Source of the DNA: Gammaproteobacteria bacterium RIFCSPLOWO2_02_FULL_56_15
GTDB taxonomy: Bacteria; Pseudomonadota; Gammaproteobacteria; Eutrophobiales; Eutrophobiaceae
Assembly (NCBI GenBank): GCA_001801825.1
Contig: MGYR01000135.1
Location: forward strand, 1 to 36,281
Reading direction: 5' to 3'
DNA: 36,281 nucleotides
Translations under genes and position numbers: made by a program
The notes under the pieces: generated by a model
Database searches by the model: none
What the model was told of the DNA's origin: nothing
The model's input: only the letters and a program-made list of their open reading frames with translations
Part shown: positions 17,464-25,593 of the stretch, piece by piece
Numbering within the stretch: position 1 is the stretch's first letter
Layout of the letters: the number at the start of each line of letters is the position of its first letter

Positions 17464-19362
17464 TTGAAAGCGATGCCATCACTGGAACACGTAGTAGAAG
17501 ATAGCTTGGGCAATACCTCCAACGACGGTGAATCCCGGCTGAAACTCCTCATCTCCAAAGGGAAGGAACAGGGCTTCCTAACCTATCACGAGGTAAATGA
17601 TCACCTGCCTGACGATATCGTCGATCCGGAGCAGGTCGAAGACATTATCAACATGATCAATGACATGGGCATAGAGGTTCATGAAACTGCCCCTGATTTG
17701 AGCCTAGTCATGACGGAGAAGACCGAAAGCCCGGATGAAGACGCCGCTGCGGAAGCGGCAGCCGCAATTCTTAGTGTGGATAATGAATTCGGCAGGACTA
17801 CAGACCCGGTTCGTATGTATATGCGGGAAATGGGTACGGTTGACCTCCTCACCCGTGAGGGCGAGATAAAGATCGCAAAGCGAATCGAAGAGGGTCTGAA
17901 CCAGGTACTGACCGCCCTTTCCCAGTTTCCAGGCAGCATCGACACACTGTTAATAGCGCATGCCCAAGTCGAGAAAGACGAAATCAAACTGGCAGATGTG
18001 CTAACTGGTTTCACCAACCAGGACGACTACCAGCAATCTGCGGCTCAGCCGGTTACTTCGACCGTGGATCGTGCCGCACCCAGTGCCGATAACGATGATG
18101 AAGAGGAAGATGAGCTCCAGGACAGTTCAGACAGCGATCCTGCGGAAGTTTCCATCGATCCCGAGGAAGTCAGAAAGCACATCAAGCAACTTGCCGACCA
18201 ACACAAGAAACTGATTCGGGCTATTCCGAGAAACGGCCGGGGCAACAAAAAAACTCTGGCTCTGCAGGACAAGCTCACCGAGCTTTTCATGGAACTTAAG
18301 CTTGCCCCAAAATTCATCGACGAATTGACTGTCAATCTCAATACGCTGATTGACAGTATCCGCTCCACGGAAAGAAACGTGATGAAACTTTGCGTTAAGG
18401 ACGCCAAGATGCCGCGTAAGGATTTCATCAACCAGTTTCCAGGTAATGAAACTAATACCAACTGGGTCACGGGTCTGATGAAAACCAGAAAAGCCTGGGT
18501 CGGGAATCTCGGTGCAATTCAGGCGGAGGTTGTCAGAAACCAGTCCAGACTGGCTCAGATCTTCGATAACAACTTGCTTACCATACCGGAGATAAAAGAA
18601 ATCAACCGAATGGTTTCTATCGGTGAGGCAAAGGCGCGGCGGGCAAAAAAGGAAATGGTCGAGGCGAACCTTCGTCTCGTGATCTCCATCGCCAAGAAAT
18701 ACACCAATCGTGGCCTCTTGTTTCTTGACTTGATCCAGGAAGGGAATATTGGGCTGATGAAGGCGGTGGATAAATTTGAATACCGCAGGGGATACAAGTT
18801 TTCCACCTATGCTACCTGGTGGATCCGGCAGGCTATAACACGTTCCATCGCTGATCAGGCTCGAACTATCCGTATACCGGTGCACATGATCGAAACCATC
18901 AACAAGCTGAACCGTATCTCCCGCCAAATCCTTCAGGAACTCGGACGCGAACCGACCCCAGAGGAACTTGCCGTGAGGATGGAAATGCCGGAGGACAAGG
19001 TGCGAAAAGTCTTGAAAATCGCCAAGGAGCCAATCTCCATGGAGACCCCTATTGGGGATGACGACGATTCTCATTTGGGTGACTTTATCGAGGATTCCAA
19101 TACTCAGGCACCGGCGGATTCAGCCGGATTCGAAGGCCTCCGCCGGGCGACAAAAACCGCGCTTGAAGGACTTACCCAACGTGAAGCGAAGGTGCTGCGC
19201 ATGCGCTTTGGTATAGAAATGAACACCGATCACACACTGGAAGAAGTCGGGAAACAATTTGATGTCACCCGTGAGCGGATCCGCCAGATCGAGGCCAAGG
19301 CCCTGCGCAAATTGAGGCACCCAAGCCGCTCGGATGAGCTACGAACATTTCTGGATTCATAA
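17464..19362 (+). CDS. rpoD: RNA polymerase housekeeping sigma factor RpoD
   Basis: This 632-residue sigma-70 has all regions. Region 1.1 is at the N terminus and region 1.2 is DPVRMYMREMGTVDLLTREGE. A large non-conserved insert carries an acidic stretch (DNDDEEEDELQDSSDSD). Region 2 runs from ANLRLVISIAKKYTNRGL to the -10-reading FSTYATWWIRQAITR. Region 3 follows, and region 4.2 is VTRERIRQIEAKALRKLR. The reading frame opens with TTG at 17464, about eight bases after GAGA; an ATG at 17473 is the alternative and would remove only three residues. It ends the macromolecular synthesis cluster. Confidence 0.97.
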   Translation: MKAMPSLEHVVEDSLGNTSNDGESRLKLLISKGKEQGFLTYHEVNDHLPDDIVDPEQVEDIINMINDMGIEVHETAPDLSLVMTEKTESPDEDAAAEAAAAILSVDNEFGRTTDPVRMYMREMGTVDLLTREGEIKIAKRIEEGLNQVLTALSQFPGSIDTLLIAHAQVEKDEIKLADVLTGFTNQDDYQQSAAQPVTSTVDRAAPSADNDDEEEDELQDSSDSDPAEVSIDPEEVRKHIKQLADQHKKLIRAIPRNGRGNKKTLALQDKLTELFMELKLAPKFIDELTVNLNTLIDSIRSTERNVMKLCVKDAKMPRKDFINQFPGNETNTNWVTGLMKTRKAWVGNLGAIQAEVVRNQSRLAQIFDNNLLTIPEIKEINRMVSIGEAKARRAKKEMVEANLRLVISIAKKYTNRGLLFLDLIQEGNIGLMKAVDKFEYRRGYKFSTYATWWIRQAITRSIADQARTIRIPVHMIETINKLNRISRQILQELGREPTPEELAVRMEMPEDKVRKVLKIAKEPISMETPIGDDDDSHLGDFIEDSNTQAPADSAGFEGLRRATKTALEGLTQREAKVLRMRFGIEMNTDHTLEEVGKQFDVTRERIRQIEAKALRKLRHPSRSDELRTFLDS

Positions 19363-19403
19363 ATATCAGAATAATGGGTACGTAACTTCCGGAATACTTA
19401 CTC

Positions 19404-19431
19404 TTGATTTCCTGATCGCTGCCCTTATAAT
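19404..19431 (+). promoter_or_regulatory. Sigma-70 promoter for the tRNA-Ile gene
   Basis: TTGATT (19404-19409), a 16-base spacer and a perfect TATAAT (19426-19431) lie about 80 bases upstream of the tRNA and after the rpoD stop. The fit and position suggest that it drives the intron-containing tRNA. Confidence 0.6.
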
Positions 19432-19509
19432 CCGCACTTCATTCAAGCAGTAGCCGGCGCCGAAGAGCGATCACGCGGCAACGGTATTTGTGTATTGGTT
19501 CTATAGAAC

Positions 19510-19822
19510 GGGCCTGTAGCTCAGTTGGTTAGAGCAGTGGACTCATCAGTAATGGTGCGTTCATACCGAGAGGTATGAAATGAACGGGATGAATTCAGGG
19601 AACCCTTAGCAACTCAGTTGATGGGAACCCTGAGCCAAGCCGGAGGTACACCTCCGGAAGGTGCAGAGACTACCTGGGAACTTGAGTGTTCTTAATCACA
19701 GGCTGGAGCGTCCCGCTCCCCAGCGACTCCGGTTGCGGGAGATGAGATAGTCCACTCCTGCCAGAAATGGCAGGACAGAGTGAATCCATTGGTCGTAGGT
19801 TCGAGTCCTACCGGGCCCACCA
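19510..19822 (+). tRNA. tRNA-Ile(CAU), interrupted by a group I intron
   Basis: Exon 1 (19510-19546) and exon 2 (19783-19822) join to a 77-nt tRNA with encoded CCA. The acceptor stem GGGCCTG pairs with CGGGCCC. D stem GCTC/GAGC, T stem GTAGG/CCTAC and anticodon stem GTGGA/TCCAT are all complete. The loop reads CTCATAA, so the anticodon is CAU. A full G1-C72 pair excludes initiator tRNA. The variable and T regions (TTGGTCG) and the position just after rpoD, as for E. coli ileX, point to the isoleucine tRNA whose C34 is changed to lysidine by TilS. Elongator tRNA-Met is the less likely alternative. The intron lies directly after anticodon base 36. Confidence 0.93.
19547..19782 (+). ncRNA. Self-splicing group I intron (IC3-like), 236 nt, no ORF
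   Basis: The intron begins after the U of the CAU anticodon and ends with the expected terminal G (19782). P1 can form between exon CAU plus intron C and the internal guide GGUG, giving the U-G wobble at the 5' splice site. Other parts are P2 (19560-19579, GAGA tetraloop), P4 (TCAGGG 19595-19600 with CCCTGA 19628-19633), P6a (19640-19657), P7 (GACTA 19668-19672 with TAGTC 19748-19752) and P9 (19756-19775, GAAA tetraloop). The GCAGAGACTA and GATAGTCC blocks are the group I core. The same insertion site and a GUG guide are known from the Azoarcus tRNA-Ile intron (about 205 nt). P3 and P8 are not resolved by eye. Confidence 0.92.
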
Positions 19823-19985
19823 TTTACTTTTCGCTCGATTGAATCGAAGAGTACGCACCTATCGACACTTACCAGTGAATAAGAATAGCTTGTATACTTC
19901 TTCAGGAAGGTTACCTGTTGCACCTACGACAGATCCCAGGATTTGCACAGGGTAATCGTCATAATTGCGAGATAGAAACCATTGC

Positions 19986-20375
19986 ATGTCAGATCTCAGA
20001 CAAAATCCCAGAATCCCCGAAAATGCGGATGTCTCAGTCAGGATCGAGTCCTCACCTGAGGCGAGAAATCTTGAAGGCAGGGTTTTTATCTCGAACTCCA
20101 TCGATATTTCATTGGGCGGCCTGCAGATAACTGTGGAATTTCCGATTCCGGTGGACGCATCACTAGAGCTGAAAGTCACTTTTCATTCCTCTTCCAAAAC
20201 ATATTGGCACAAGGGCATTGTTATCTGGGATGATGAACTGGACAGTCACGGGAAGGAATATAAAATGCACAGGGTCGGAGTGGAATTCAATACCCTGGAT
20301 AACCCACAATTTTTTGCCTGGCGGGCGGCCATATCCGAGTTGTTGAATAAATCCACGGATACAGGATCTTCCTAA
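19986..20375 (+). CDS. PilZ domain protein
   Basis: The chosen ATG gives 129 residues; a TTG at 19965 would add seven. An RQNPRIP segment at the N terminus and NSIDISLGGLQ about 35 residues later match the two c-di-GMP-binding elements of PilZ domains (RxxxR and D/NxSxxG), although the first is imperfect. Beta-rich sequence follows, ending in a short helix. Single-domain PilZ proteins usually pass c-di-GMP signals to motility or surface polysaccharide machinery. It stands alone between the tRNA and ggt, so its target is unknown. Confidence 0.75.
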   Translation: MSDLRQNPRIPENADVSVRIESSPEARNLEGRVFISNSIDISLGGLQITVEFPIPVDASLELKVTFHSSSKTYWHKGIVIWDDELDSHGKEYKMHRVGVEFNTLDNPQFFAWRAAISELLNKSTDTGSS

Positions 20376-20452
20376 TCCGGTCACAAAAGCGGACTGGAAT
20401 CGATGCTGGGTGTGCGTGTGCATCCAGTGGATTTCGATTACAGCATCATCTG

Positions 20453-20460
20453 AAGGAGGG
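20453..20460 (+). promoter_or_regulatory. Strong ribosome binding site that fixes a TTG start for ggt
   Basis: AAGGAGGG lies seven bases before TTG at 20468. No ATG is close by, and the signal peptide begins at this TTG, so the site decides the start. Confidence 0.8.
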
Positions 20461-20467
20461 AAACAAC

Positions 20468-22150
20468 TTGAGAATCATCCTGACCCTAGGTCTCCTACTA
20501 TTTTTCCAGGTACAGGCAGCCAGCCCGGGAGCGATCCATGCCAGCGAGGGGATGGTGGTATCACGATCCGCTCTGGCCTCAACCGCCGGGGTGGAAATTA
20601 TGAAATCTGGCGGAAATGCCATTGATGCTGCCGTCGCCACTGGCTTTGCCCTGGCAGTCACCTACCCTTCCGCAGGAAACCTGGGGGGAGGTGGCTTTGC
20701 CGTTATCCAGTTGCAGGATGGCACTGTGGTTACACTGGACCACAGGGAAACCGCACCCGGTCACGCCAGTCGCGATATGTATCTCGACAAAGACGGCACA
20801 GTGATACAAGGATTGTCGCGACAAAGCCATGCTTCCTCCGGTGTCCCTGGAACCGTTGATGGACTGCTGACCCTGCTGGAAAAATACGGCACAAAAACCC
20901 GACGGGAGGTCATGGCAACTGCCATCCGGCTGGCGCGCGAAGGTTTTCCACTTTCGCGGGACATGACCGAGCAGTTTGCCGGCGTCCTTGGTTTTATGCA
21001 GGACCACCCGACATCTCACAAGGTCTTCAGCAATAATGGACAGGCCTACCGCGAAGGAGATCTCTGGAAGCAACCCGATCTGGCGGATACGCTGGAAATA
21101 ATTGCCGAAAAAGGACGTGATGGTTTCTATAATGGCAGGATTGCAGAACTCATCGTTGCGGAAATGCAGCGTGGCAACGGCCTGATATCCCTGCAGGACC
21201 TCACGAATTACCGATCAGTCTGGCGCGAGCCGGTGCATGGGACTTACCGAGGCTATGATATCTGGGGTATGCCGCCACCATCCTCTGGCGGTGTATTGGT
21301 CGTGGAGATGCTGAACATGCTGGAACCCCATGACCTGGCCGGTATGGGCTGGGGCAGCGCCGCTGCCGTGCACGTGCTGATAGAATCGGAGCGTCGTGCC
21401 TATGCAGATCGATCCGAATATCTTGGAGATCCTGACTACTACCCCGTCCCGGTATCGAAGTTGATCGCCAAGGATTATGCACGCCAGCGCTTTAGCGACT
21501 TTCGTGCAGATCAGGCGAGCAACAGCGCTACCATCACACCCGGCAAATGGTCGGAAGAAAGTATCGAAACCACGCACTTTTCAACCATGGATGCCGCAGG
21601 TAATGCGGTTGCCCTGACAACGACTTTAAACAGCAGCTTCGGGAACCGGATCGTGGTCACGGGTGCCGGTTTTTTGCTGAACAACGAAATGGATGATTTT
21701 TCCATCAGGGAAAACACGGCCAATCAGTATGGTCTACTGGGTCGGGAAGCGAACTCTATCGAGGCCGGCAAGCGGATGCTGAGTTCCATGTCACCCACCA
21801 TCGTCAGCAGGGAGGGGAAACCCTACCTGATAACCGGCTCCCCGGGCGGCTCAACCATCATCACCACCGTACTCCAGGTCATTGTCAACGTGATCGATCA
21901 CAAGATGGGGATCGAGGATGCCGTTGCCCTGCCCAGGTTTCACCACCAATGGCAGCCCGACGGTGTCATCTATGATCCCTTTGCCATCTCACCCGACACT
22001 CTCGCGATCCTGGGGAAAATGGGACACAAGGGATTCCGCAATTTTCCCTTCGGCGGTGGGCTCGGCGATGCCAACTCCATTCTGGTCAAAGAAGGGGAAT
22101 TGCTCGGTATGAAAGACCCACGCAACGAGGGCCTGGCAGTAGGCTACTAG
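20468..22150 (+). CDS. ggt: Gamma-glutamyltransferase (glutathione hydrolase)
   Basis: This 560-residue periplasmic Ntn hydrolase removes or transfers the gamma-glutamyl group of glutathione. A signal peptide covers about residues 1-18. Family motifs are GGNAIDAAVATGFALAVTYPSAGNLGGGGF, the gamma-glutamate-binding DHRETAP, PPPSSGG and SPGGSTI. The autocleavage site is before Thr369 in ETTHFSTMD; Thr369 becomes the N-terminal nucleophile of the small subunit. It starts with TTG behind a strong ribosome site. xni begins 12 bases after the stop, so the two may be cotranscribed. Confidence 0.94.
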   Translation: MRIILTLGLLLFFQVQAASPGAIHASEGMVVSRSALASTAGVEIMKSGGNAIDAAVATGFALAVTYPSAGNLGGGGFAVIQLQDGTVVTLDHRETAPGHASRDMYLDKDGTVIQGLSRQSHASSGVPGTVDGLLTLLEKYGTKTRREVMATAIRLAREGFPLSRDMTEQFAGVLGFMQDHPTSHKVFSNNGQAYREGDLWKQPDLADTLEIIAEKGRDGFYNGRIAELIVAEMQRGNGLISLQDLTNYRSVWREPVHGTYRGYDIWGMPPPSSGGVLVVEMLNMLEPHDLAGMGWGSAAAVHVLIESERRAYADRSEYLGDPDYYPVPVSKLIAKDYARQRFSDFRADQASNSATITPGKWSEESIETTHFSTMDAAGNAVALTTTLNSSFGNRIVVTGAGFLLNNEMDDFSIRENTANQYGLLGREANSIEAGKRMLSSMSPTIVSREGKPYLITGSPGGSTIITTVLQVIVNVIDHKMGIEDAVALPRFHHQWQPDGVIYDPFAISPDTLAILGKMGHKGFRNFPFGGGLGDANSILVKEGELLGMKDPRNEGLAVGY

Positions 22151-22161
22151 ATAGCCATCGG

Positions 22162-22932
22162 ATGATGCAGGTCCTGCTCATCGATGCATTGAACCTGATC
22201 AGGCGCCTCTATGAGGCACTGCCCCATGGTCCGGATACCATACATCCGGACAACATGGACAATGCCGCACACACCCTTGAGCGTGTCCTGCGCCTGCATT
22301 CACCGAGTCACGCCTGCTGCGTGTTTGACAGTCGCGGCCCCACTTGGCGTCATGAGATATTCAGCGACTACAAGGCCAACCGCAAGGCCACGCCACGCCC
22401 CCTGCTGGAGGCGCTGCCCGGATTTTCCCAACGATTTCAGGACCTCGGTATCCGCTCGGTATCCGTACCCGGTTTCGAGGCGGATGACGTGATCGCCACC
22501 CTGGCCCAGGGGATCAGCCAAAGACATGGCCACGTCACCATCCTGTCGACGGACAAGGGTTATCTGCCACTGCTGGGAATACGGATCCGGGTTTATGATC
22601 ATTTCAACCAGCAGACCTATTCACCGGAATCGGTACTGACTAAATACGGTGTCCGGCACGACCAACTTATCGACTACTGGGCGCTTGCAGGCGATCCAGT
22701 CAGTAACATCAAGGGGGTCCCTAAAATCGGGGCAAAGACCACCCAAAACCTGCTGCAGGAATTCGGTACGCTGGATGCCCTGTTTGAACATCCACCCGAG
22801 GGCGCTGTCGGTCGGCGGATCCTGGAACACCGCGACGCTCTGGAGCTCTACCGCCGGCTGCTCCAGCTCCGAACCGACCTCACTGTGGGGCTCAACCTGA
22901 AGGAACTGCGATACCCCACCAAGTCAGCCTGA
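22162..22932 (+). CDS. xni: Xni/ExoIX-type 5'-3' exonuclease-like flap nuclease
   Basis: This 256-residue protein resembles the N-terminal nuclease domain of DNA polymerase I. The metal-binding acidic residues appear in LLIDALNL, VFDSRGPTWRHEIFSDYKANR, GFEADDVIATLAQ and the STDKGYLPLL region. The helix-hairpin-helix DNA-binding part is SNIKGVPKIGAKTTQNLLQEFG. Stand-alone members of this family in E. coli bind flap DNA. Two ATGs overlap at the start (22162, 22165). The gene is followed by a decayed Y-family polymerase, which suggests a past repair pairing. Confidence 0.85.
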   Translation: MMQVLLIDALNLIRRLYEALPHGPDTIHPDNMDNAAHTLERVLRLHSPSHACCVFDSRGPTWRHEIFSDYKANRKATPRPLLEALPGFSQRFQDLGIRSVSVPGFEADDVIATLAQGISQRHGHVTILSTDKGYLPLLGIRIRVYDHFNQQTYSPESVLTKYGVRHDQLIDYWALAGDPVSNIKGVPKIGAKTTQNLLQEFGTLDALFEHPPEGAVGRRILEHRDALELYRRLLQLRTDLTVGLNLKELRYPTKSA

Positions 22933-22940
22933 TTTTCTCC

Positions 22941-22970
22941 TTGAAAGTTCTCCGAAGGTACTCTTATACT
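22941..22970 (+). promoter_or_regulatory. Sigma-70-like promoter before the decayed polymerase gene
   Basis: TTGAAA (22941-22946), an 18-base spacer and TATACT (22965-22970) end 11 bases before the ATG, so the transcript would have almost no leader. No LexA box is seen nearby. Confidence 0.4.
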
Positions 22971-22981
22971 CCAAGGTTCCC

Positions 22982-23996
22982 ATGGCGGACTTTTCAGAAA
23001 ATACGTTCTGGCAACGGGCCATCGCCCTGGTGGACATGAATGCCTTCTTCGCCTCGATAGAGCAACGCGATAATCCGGCGCTCTACGGCAGGCCCGTGGC
23101 CGTCACCAACGGGCTTACCGGTACCTGCATCATCACCTGCTCCTACGAAGCCAGGGACTGCGGCATCCACACTGGAATGCGTATCCGGGAAGCCCTCCGG
23201 CTCTGCCCGGTTCTGCTGGTACAGCGACCGGCCAACCCGGAACGCTACGCCAGGGTATCCAGCAACATCATGGCGGCCCTGCAGGACATCAGCCCTGACA
23301 TGGAGGTCTTTTCCGTGGATGAGGCTTTCCTGGACGTCACGCGCTGCCAGCGGCTCTGGGGATATCCCGTGCAGATTCAAACAGAGGGTGTTCCAGGCCT
23401 CTGGGGTACGCTGCTCGGTGGGCATGAGCGGGGACAAAACCACCGCCAAATACGCCGCTAAGCTGCAGAAACCCGACGGGCTCACCCTGATCCCGCCTTG
23501 GCAGGCACGGGAACGACTGCGGAATGTCCCGGTTACCGGGCTAGGTGGTATTAACCAGGGAATCGGCGCTTTTCTGGCCGACCGTGGCGTCTTTACCTGT
23601 GGCGATATGGACAGGATACCTATCAGTACACTGGGGCAGCGTTTCGGCAATCCCGGCCGCCGTATCTGGTACATGTGCCGCGGCGAGGATCCGGACAAGG
23701 TCCAGGGGCATATCCATCCCCCGAAATCCGTCGGTCACGGGAAAGTGATGCCGCCGGATACCCGGGATAATGATCTGATCTTCATGCACGCACTGCACCT
23801 CAACCGGGCACTGGATCTGATCAATGAACGTTTCGGCGAATTCACCATCGCCCCGGCGAAACTATTGCACCGCTCCGATATGCCGAATGTCATCGCACCG
23901 GCCTGGAAGCCCTACGGCCACCGGCAGACCATCCCTTCCACCCGGCCGCAACGACGCCGGGATACGTCCGGAAAGGTGCATGATATGGATTGGTGA
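22982..23996 (+). pseudogene. Y-family DNA polymerase, broken by frameshift and internal deletion
   Basis: The first frame (22982-23461) encodes the palm with its catalytic acids (LVDMNAFFASIEQ, Asp18; VFSVDEAFLDV). Homology then moves to the +1 frame near 23376-23382, where KQRVFQASGVRCSVGMSGDKTTAKYAAK continues the fold. Comparison with the family as I know it suggests that a few residues are lost at the junction. A second, in-frame loss near 23780-23800 joins the GHGKVMPP segment straight to the extreme C-terminal LINERFGEFTIAPAKLL motif. Most of the little-finger DNA-binding domain (roughly 80 residues) is therefore missing. Frame 1 alone gives a 159-residue product that stops early. A sequencing error could explain the shift but not the deletion. 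Confidence 0.85.
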
Positions 23997-24020
23997 AACC
24001 TCCGCTAAAAGTTTTTTATA

Positions 24021-24665
24021 TCAGGGAGCAAGTCGCTGCATCACCCAAGCACGGTCTCCCGAAAGCGCATAACAGATCCGGTCATGCAACCTGCTCTCCC
24101 TTCCCTGCCAGAATTCGATGGTTTCCGGTTTTACGCGGTAACCAATCCATTCGGTGGGGCGTGGTACGGGTCGGTCGCCGTACATCACCTCGAGTTCTCC
24201 CATTCTTTCATCAAGAACTTTCCTGCCTGTAATTACACTGCTTTGTTTCGCGGCCCAGGCACCCAGTCTGCTGGCATATGGACGTGATTGGAAATACTCA
24301 TCTGCTTCGGTATTACTGACGTGGCTTACTACCCCGGCGATTCGCACCTGGCGATCCAGCACAGGCCAGTAAAACAGCAGGGATGCCCTGGGGTTTTCCG
24401 CCAGTTGCCGGCCTTTCGGACTGTCTGCATGGCTGTAAAAAACAAATCCGTCACTATCATAATCCTTCAGCAGGACTATCCTGACAGAGGGCATCCCATC
24501 GCTGCCGGCGGTAGCCAGTGACATGGCATTGGGCAGGTCGATGCCTGCCGTTCTCGCTTCCTCAAACCAGCGGTGGAACTGCTCAACAGGATCGGCGGAC
24601 ATTTCCGCCTCTGTCAGCGAGGCATACAGGTATTCACGCCTAATTACAGAGATATCCTTGTTCAT
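24021..24665 (-). CDS. pdxH: Pyridoxamine 5'-phosphate oxidase
   Basis: This 214-residue FMN enzyme oxidises pyridoxine or pyridoxamine phosphate to pyridoxal phosphate. The features are DPVEQFHRWFEEA, NAMSLATAGSDGMPSVRIVLLK, the FMN-contact segment FVFYSHADSPKGRQLAENPRASLLFYW, RQVRIAG and the C-terminal EFWQGRESRLHDR substrate motif. The ATG at 24665 gives the standard family length; a longer reading from 24737 runs into sirB2 and was not used. It lies 11 bases after the SirB2-like gene, so the two form a likely operon. Confidence 0.95.
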   Translation of the reverse strand: MNKDISVIRREYLYASLTEAEMSADPVEQFHRWFEEARTAGIDLPNAMSLATAGSDGMPSVRIVLLKDYDSDGFVFYSHADSPKGRQLAENPRASLLFYWPVLDRQVRIAGVVSHVSNTEADEYFQSRPYASRLGAWAAKQSSVITGRKVLDERMGELEVMYGDRPVPRPTEWIGYRVKPETIEFWQGRESRLHDRICYALSGDRAWVMQRLAP

Positions 24666-24676
24666 GGAAATTATCG

Positions 24677-25057
24677 TTAGATGGTTATAAATACCCGATT
24701 CCGGGCGATGGCGATGATACAGAAGAACACCAGCCACGCCCCGGTCAATGATAACACTCTGTGCCGTTTAGTTCTGCCGTATCGGAGGGCGATCGCACCA
24801 AGCAGGATATACAAGAGAAGCCCACCCAGTTTGAGTAGCAACCATGGCTGCATGAATACCCCGTTATAAAACACCAGGACAAGAGAAACCCCACTCGCCA
24901 GCAGCAGCGCATCAATGACATGCGGGACAATTCTCACCACTTTGCGTCGCAGCAAGCTGTTGCCAGTGATCATCCAGTACCCCCGTAAACTGAATGTTAT
25001 AAAGGTAAGCAAAACGCAGGCCAAGTGTATGGATTTCAAATGGATATACCAGTGCAT
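24677..25057 (-). CDS. SirB2-family membrane protein
   Basis: This 126-residue protein has four hydrophobic segments and the SirB family features: HLACVLLTFITFSLRGYWM at the N terminus, VPHVIDALLLASG in the second helix region, and WLLLKLGGLLLYILLGAIALRYG. The name comes from an invasion-regulator locus in Salmonella, but members are widespread membrane proteins without a settled function. It is upstream of pdxH on the same strand. Confidence 0.85.
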   Translation of the reverse strand: MHWYIHLKSIHLACVLLTFITFSLRGYWMITGNSLLRRKVVRIVPHVIDALLLASGVSLVLVFYNGVFMQPWLLLKLGGLLLYILLGAIALRYGRTKRHRVLSLTGAWLVFFCIIAIARNRVFITI

Positions 25058-25156
25058 ACTGTATACTATACCTCGCTACGCTACGGCATGATGATTGGAT
25101 CAATCGCATGCCTGCTTGGATTATAATCACTGGCAACCGCTTACGGGATCAGGAAA

Positions 25157-25423
25157 ATGACCGACAAGCAATTACAGGAAAAGCTTGAAAAACTGCGCCA
25201 TGAGGTAGACCGAGTCGCCGGTGATGATCCCGGAGCCAGGGAACAACTGGACCGGCTGATTCGCGAGATCGAGAAACGGCTGGCACTTCCGTCTGATTCT
25301 GAACTCCATGACAACCTGTTGCTTGGGCTGAAGGATACCATCAGCCAGTTCGAAACCGACCATCCCCGTGCCACGGCGATACTCAATGACATCATGGTGC
25401 TGCTGAGCAACGTGGGAATTTAA
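25157..25423 (+). CDS. DUF4404 family small coiled protein
   Basis: This 88-residue acidic protein starts after AGGAAA. It has a heptad-like N-terminal half (LQEKLEKLRHEVDRVAGDD, then REQLDRLIREIEKRL) and a second helical part ending HPRATAILNDIMVLLSNVGI. This pattern fits the DUF4404 family of short cytoplasmic proteins with unknown function. TATAAT at 25122-25127 upstream may be its -10 element, but no good -35 is present. It is divergent from the SirB2-like gene and convergent with the ZIP transporter. Confidence 0.8.
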   Translation: MTDKQLQEKLEKLRHEVDRVAGDDPGAREQLDRLIREIEKRLALPSDSELHDNLLLGLKDTISQFETDHPRATAILNDIMVLLSNVGI

Positions 25424-25472
25424 TCGTACCGCCAAATAGCAGTAACCCTGGACAAATGTTCGCGGTCAGAGG

Positions 25473-25504
25473 GCTTCTTTTCCCGAAGCTGGTCGCTTTT
25501 TTTT
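25473..25504 (+). terminator. Weak terminator-like hairpin and T run after the DUF4404 gene
   Basis: GCTTC (25473-25477) and GAAGC (25485-25489) form a 5-bp stem; eight T residues follow seven bases later (25497-25504). The stem is short and the T run offset, so this is tentative. Confidence 0.3.
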
Positions 25505-25593
25505 ATCACTAGATATCTTCATAAATATCGGCAACCGGCCAACCACAATACGGGAAGATGCCAGGTTTGGCGCCATATCAAGGTACAATTTTC

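Noticed and set aside
18127..19074. 315-codon minus-strand frame opposite rpoD
   Set aside because: It lies inside the conserved sigma factor gene and has no recognisable domain or ribosome site.
19510..19782. Reading of the tRNA locus as initiator or elongator tRNA-Met
   Set aside because: The first pair is a normal G-C, unlike initiator tRNA, and the variable/T regions and location after rpoD match tRNA-Ile(CAU) better than elongator Met, although CAU alone cannot decide.
19696..19955. Short frames over the tRNA and intron
   Set aside because: The tRNA exons and intron structure account for this sequence; the frames cross exon boundaries and have no protein features.
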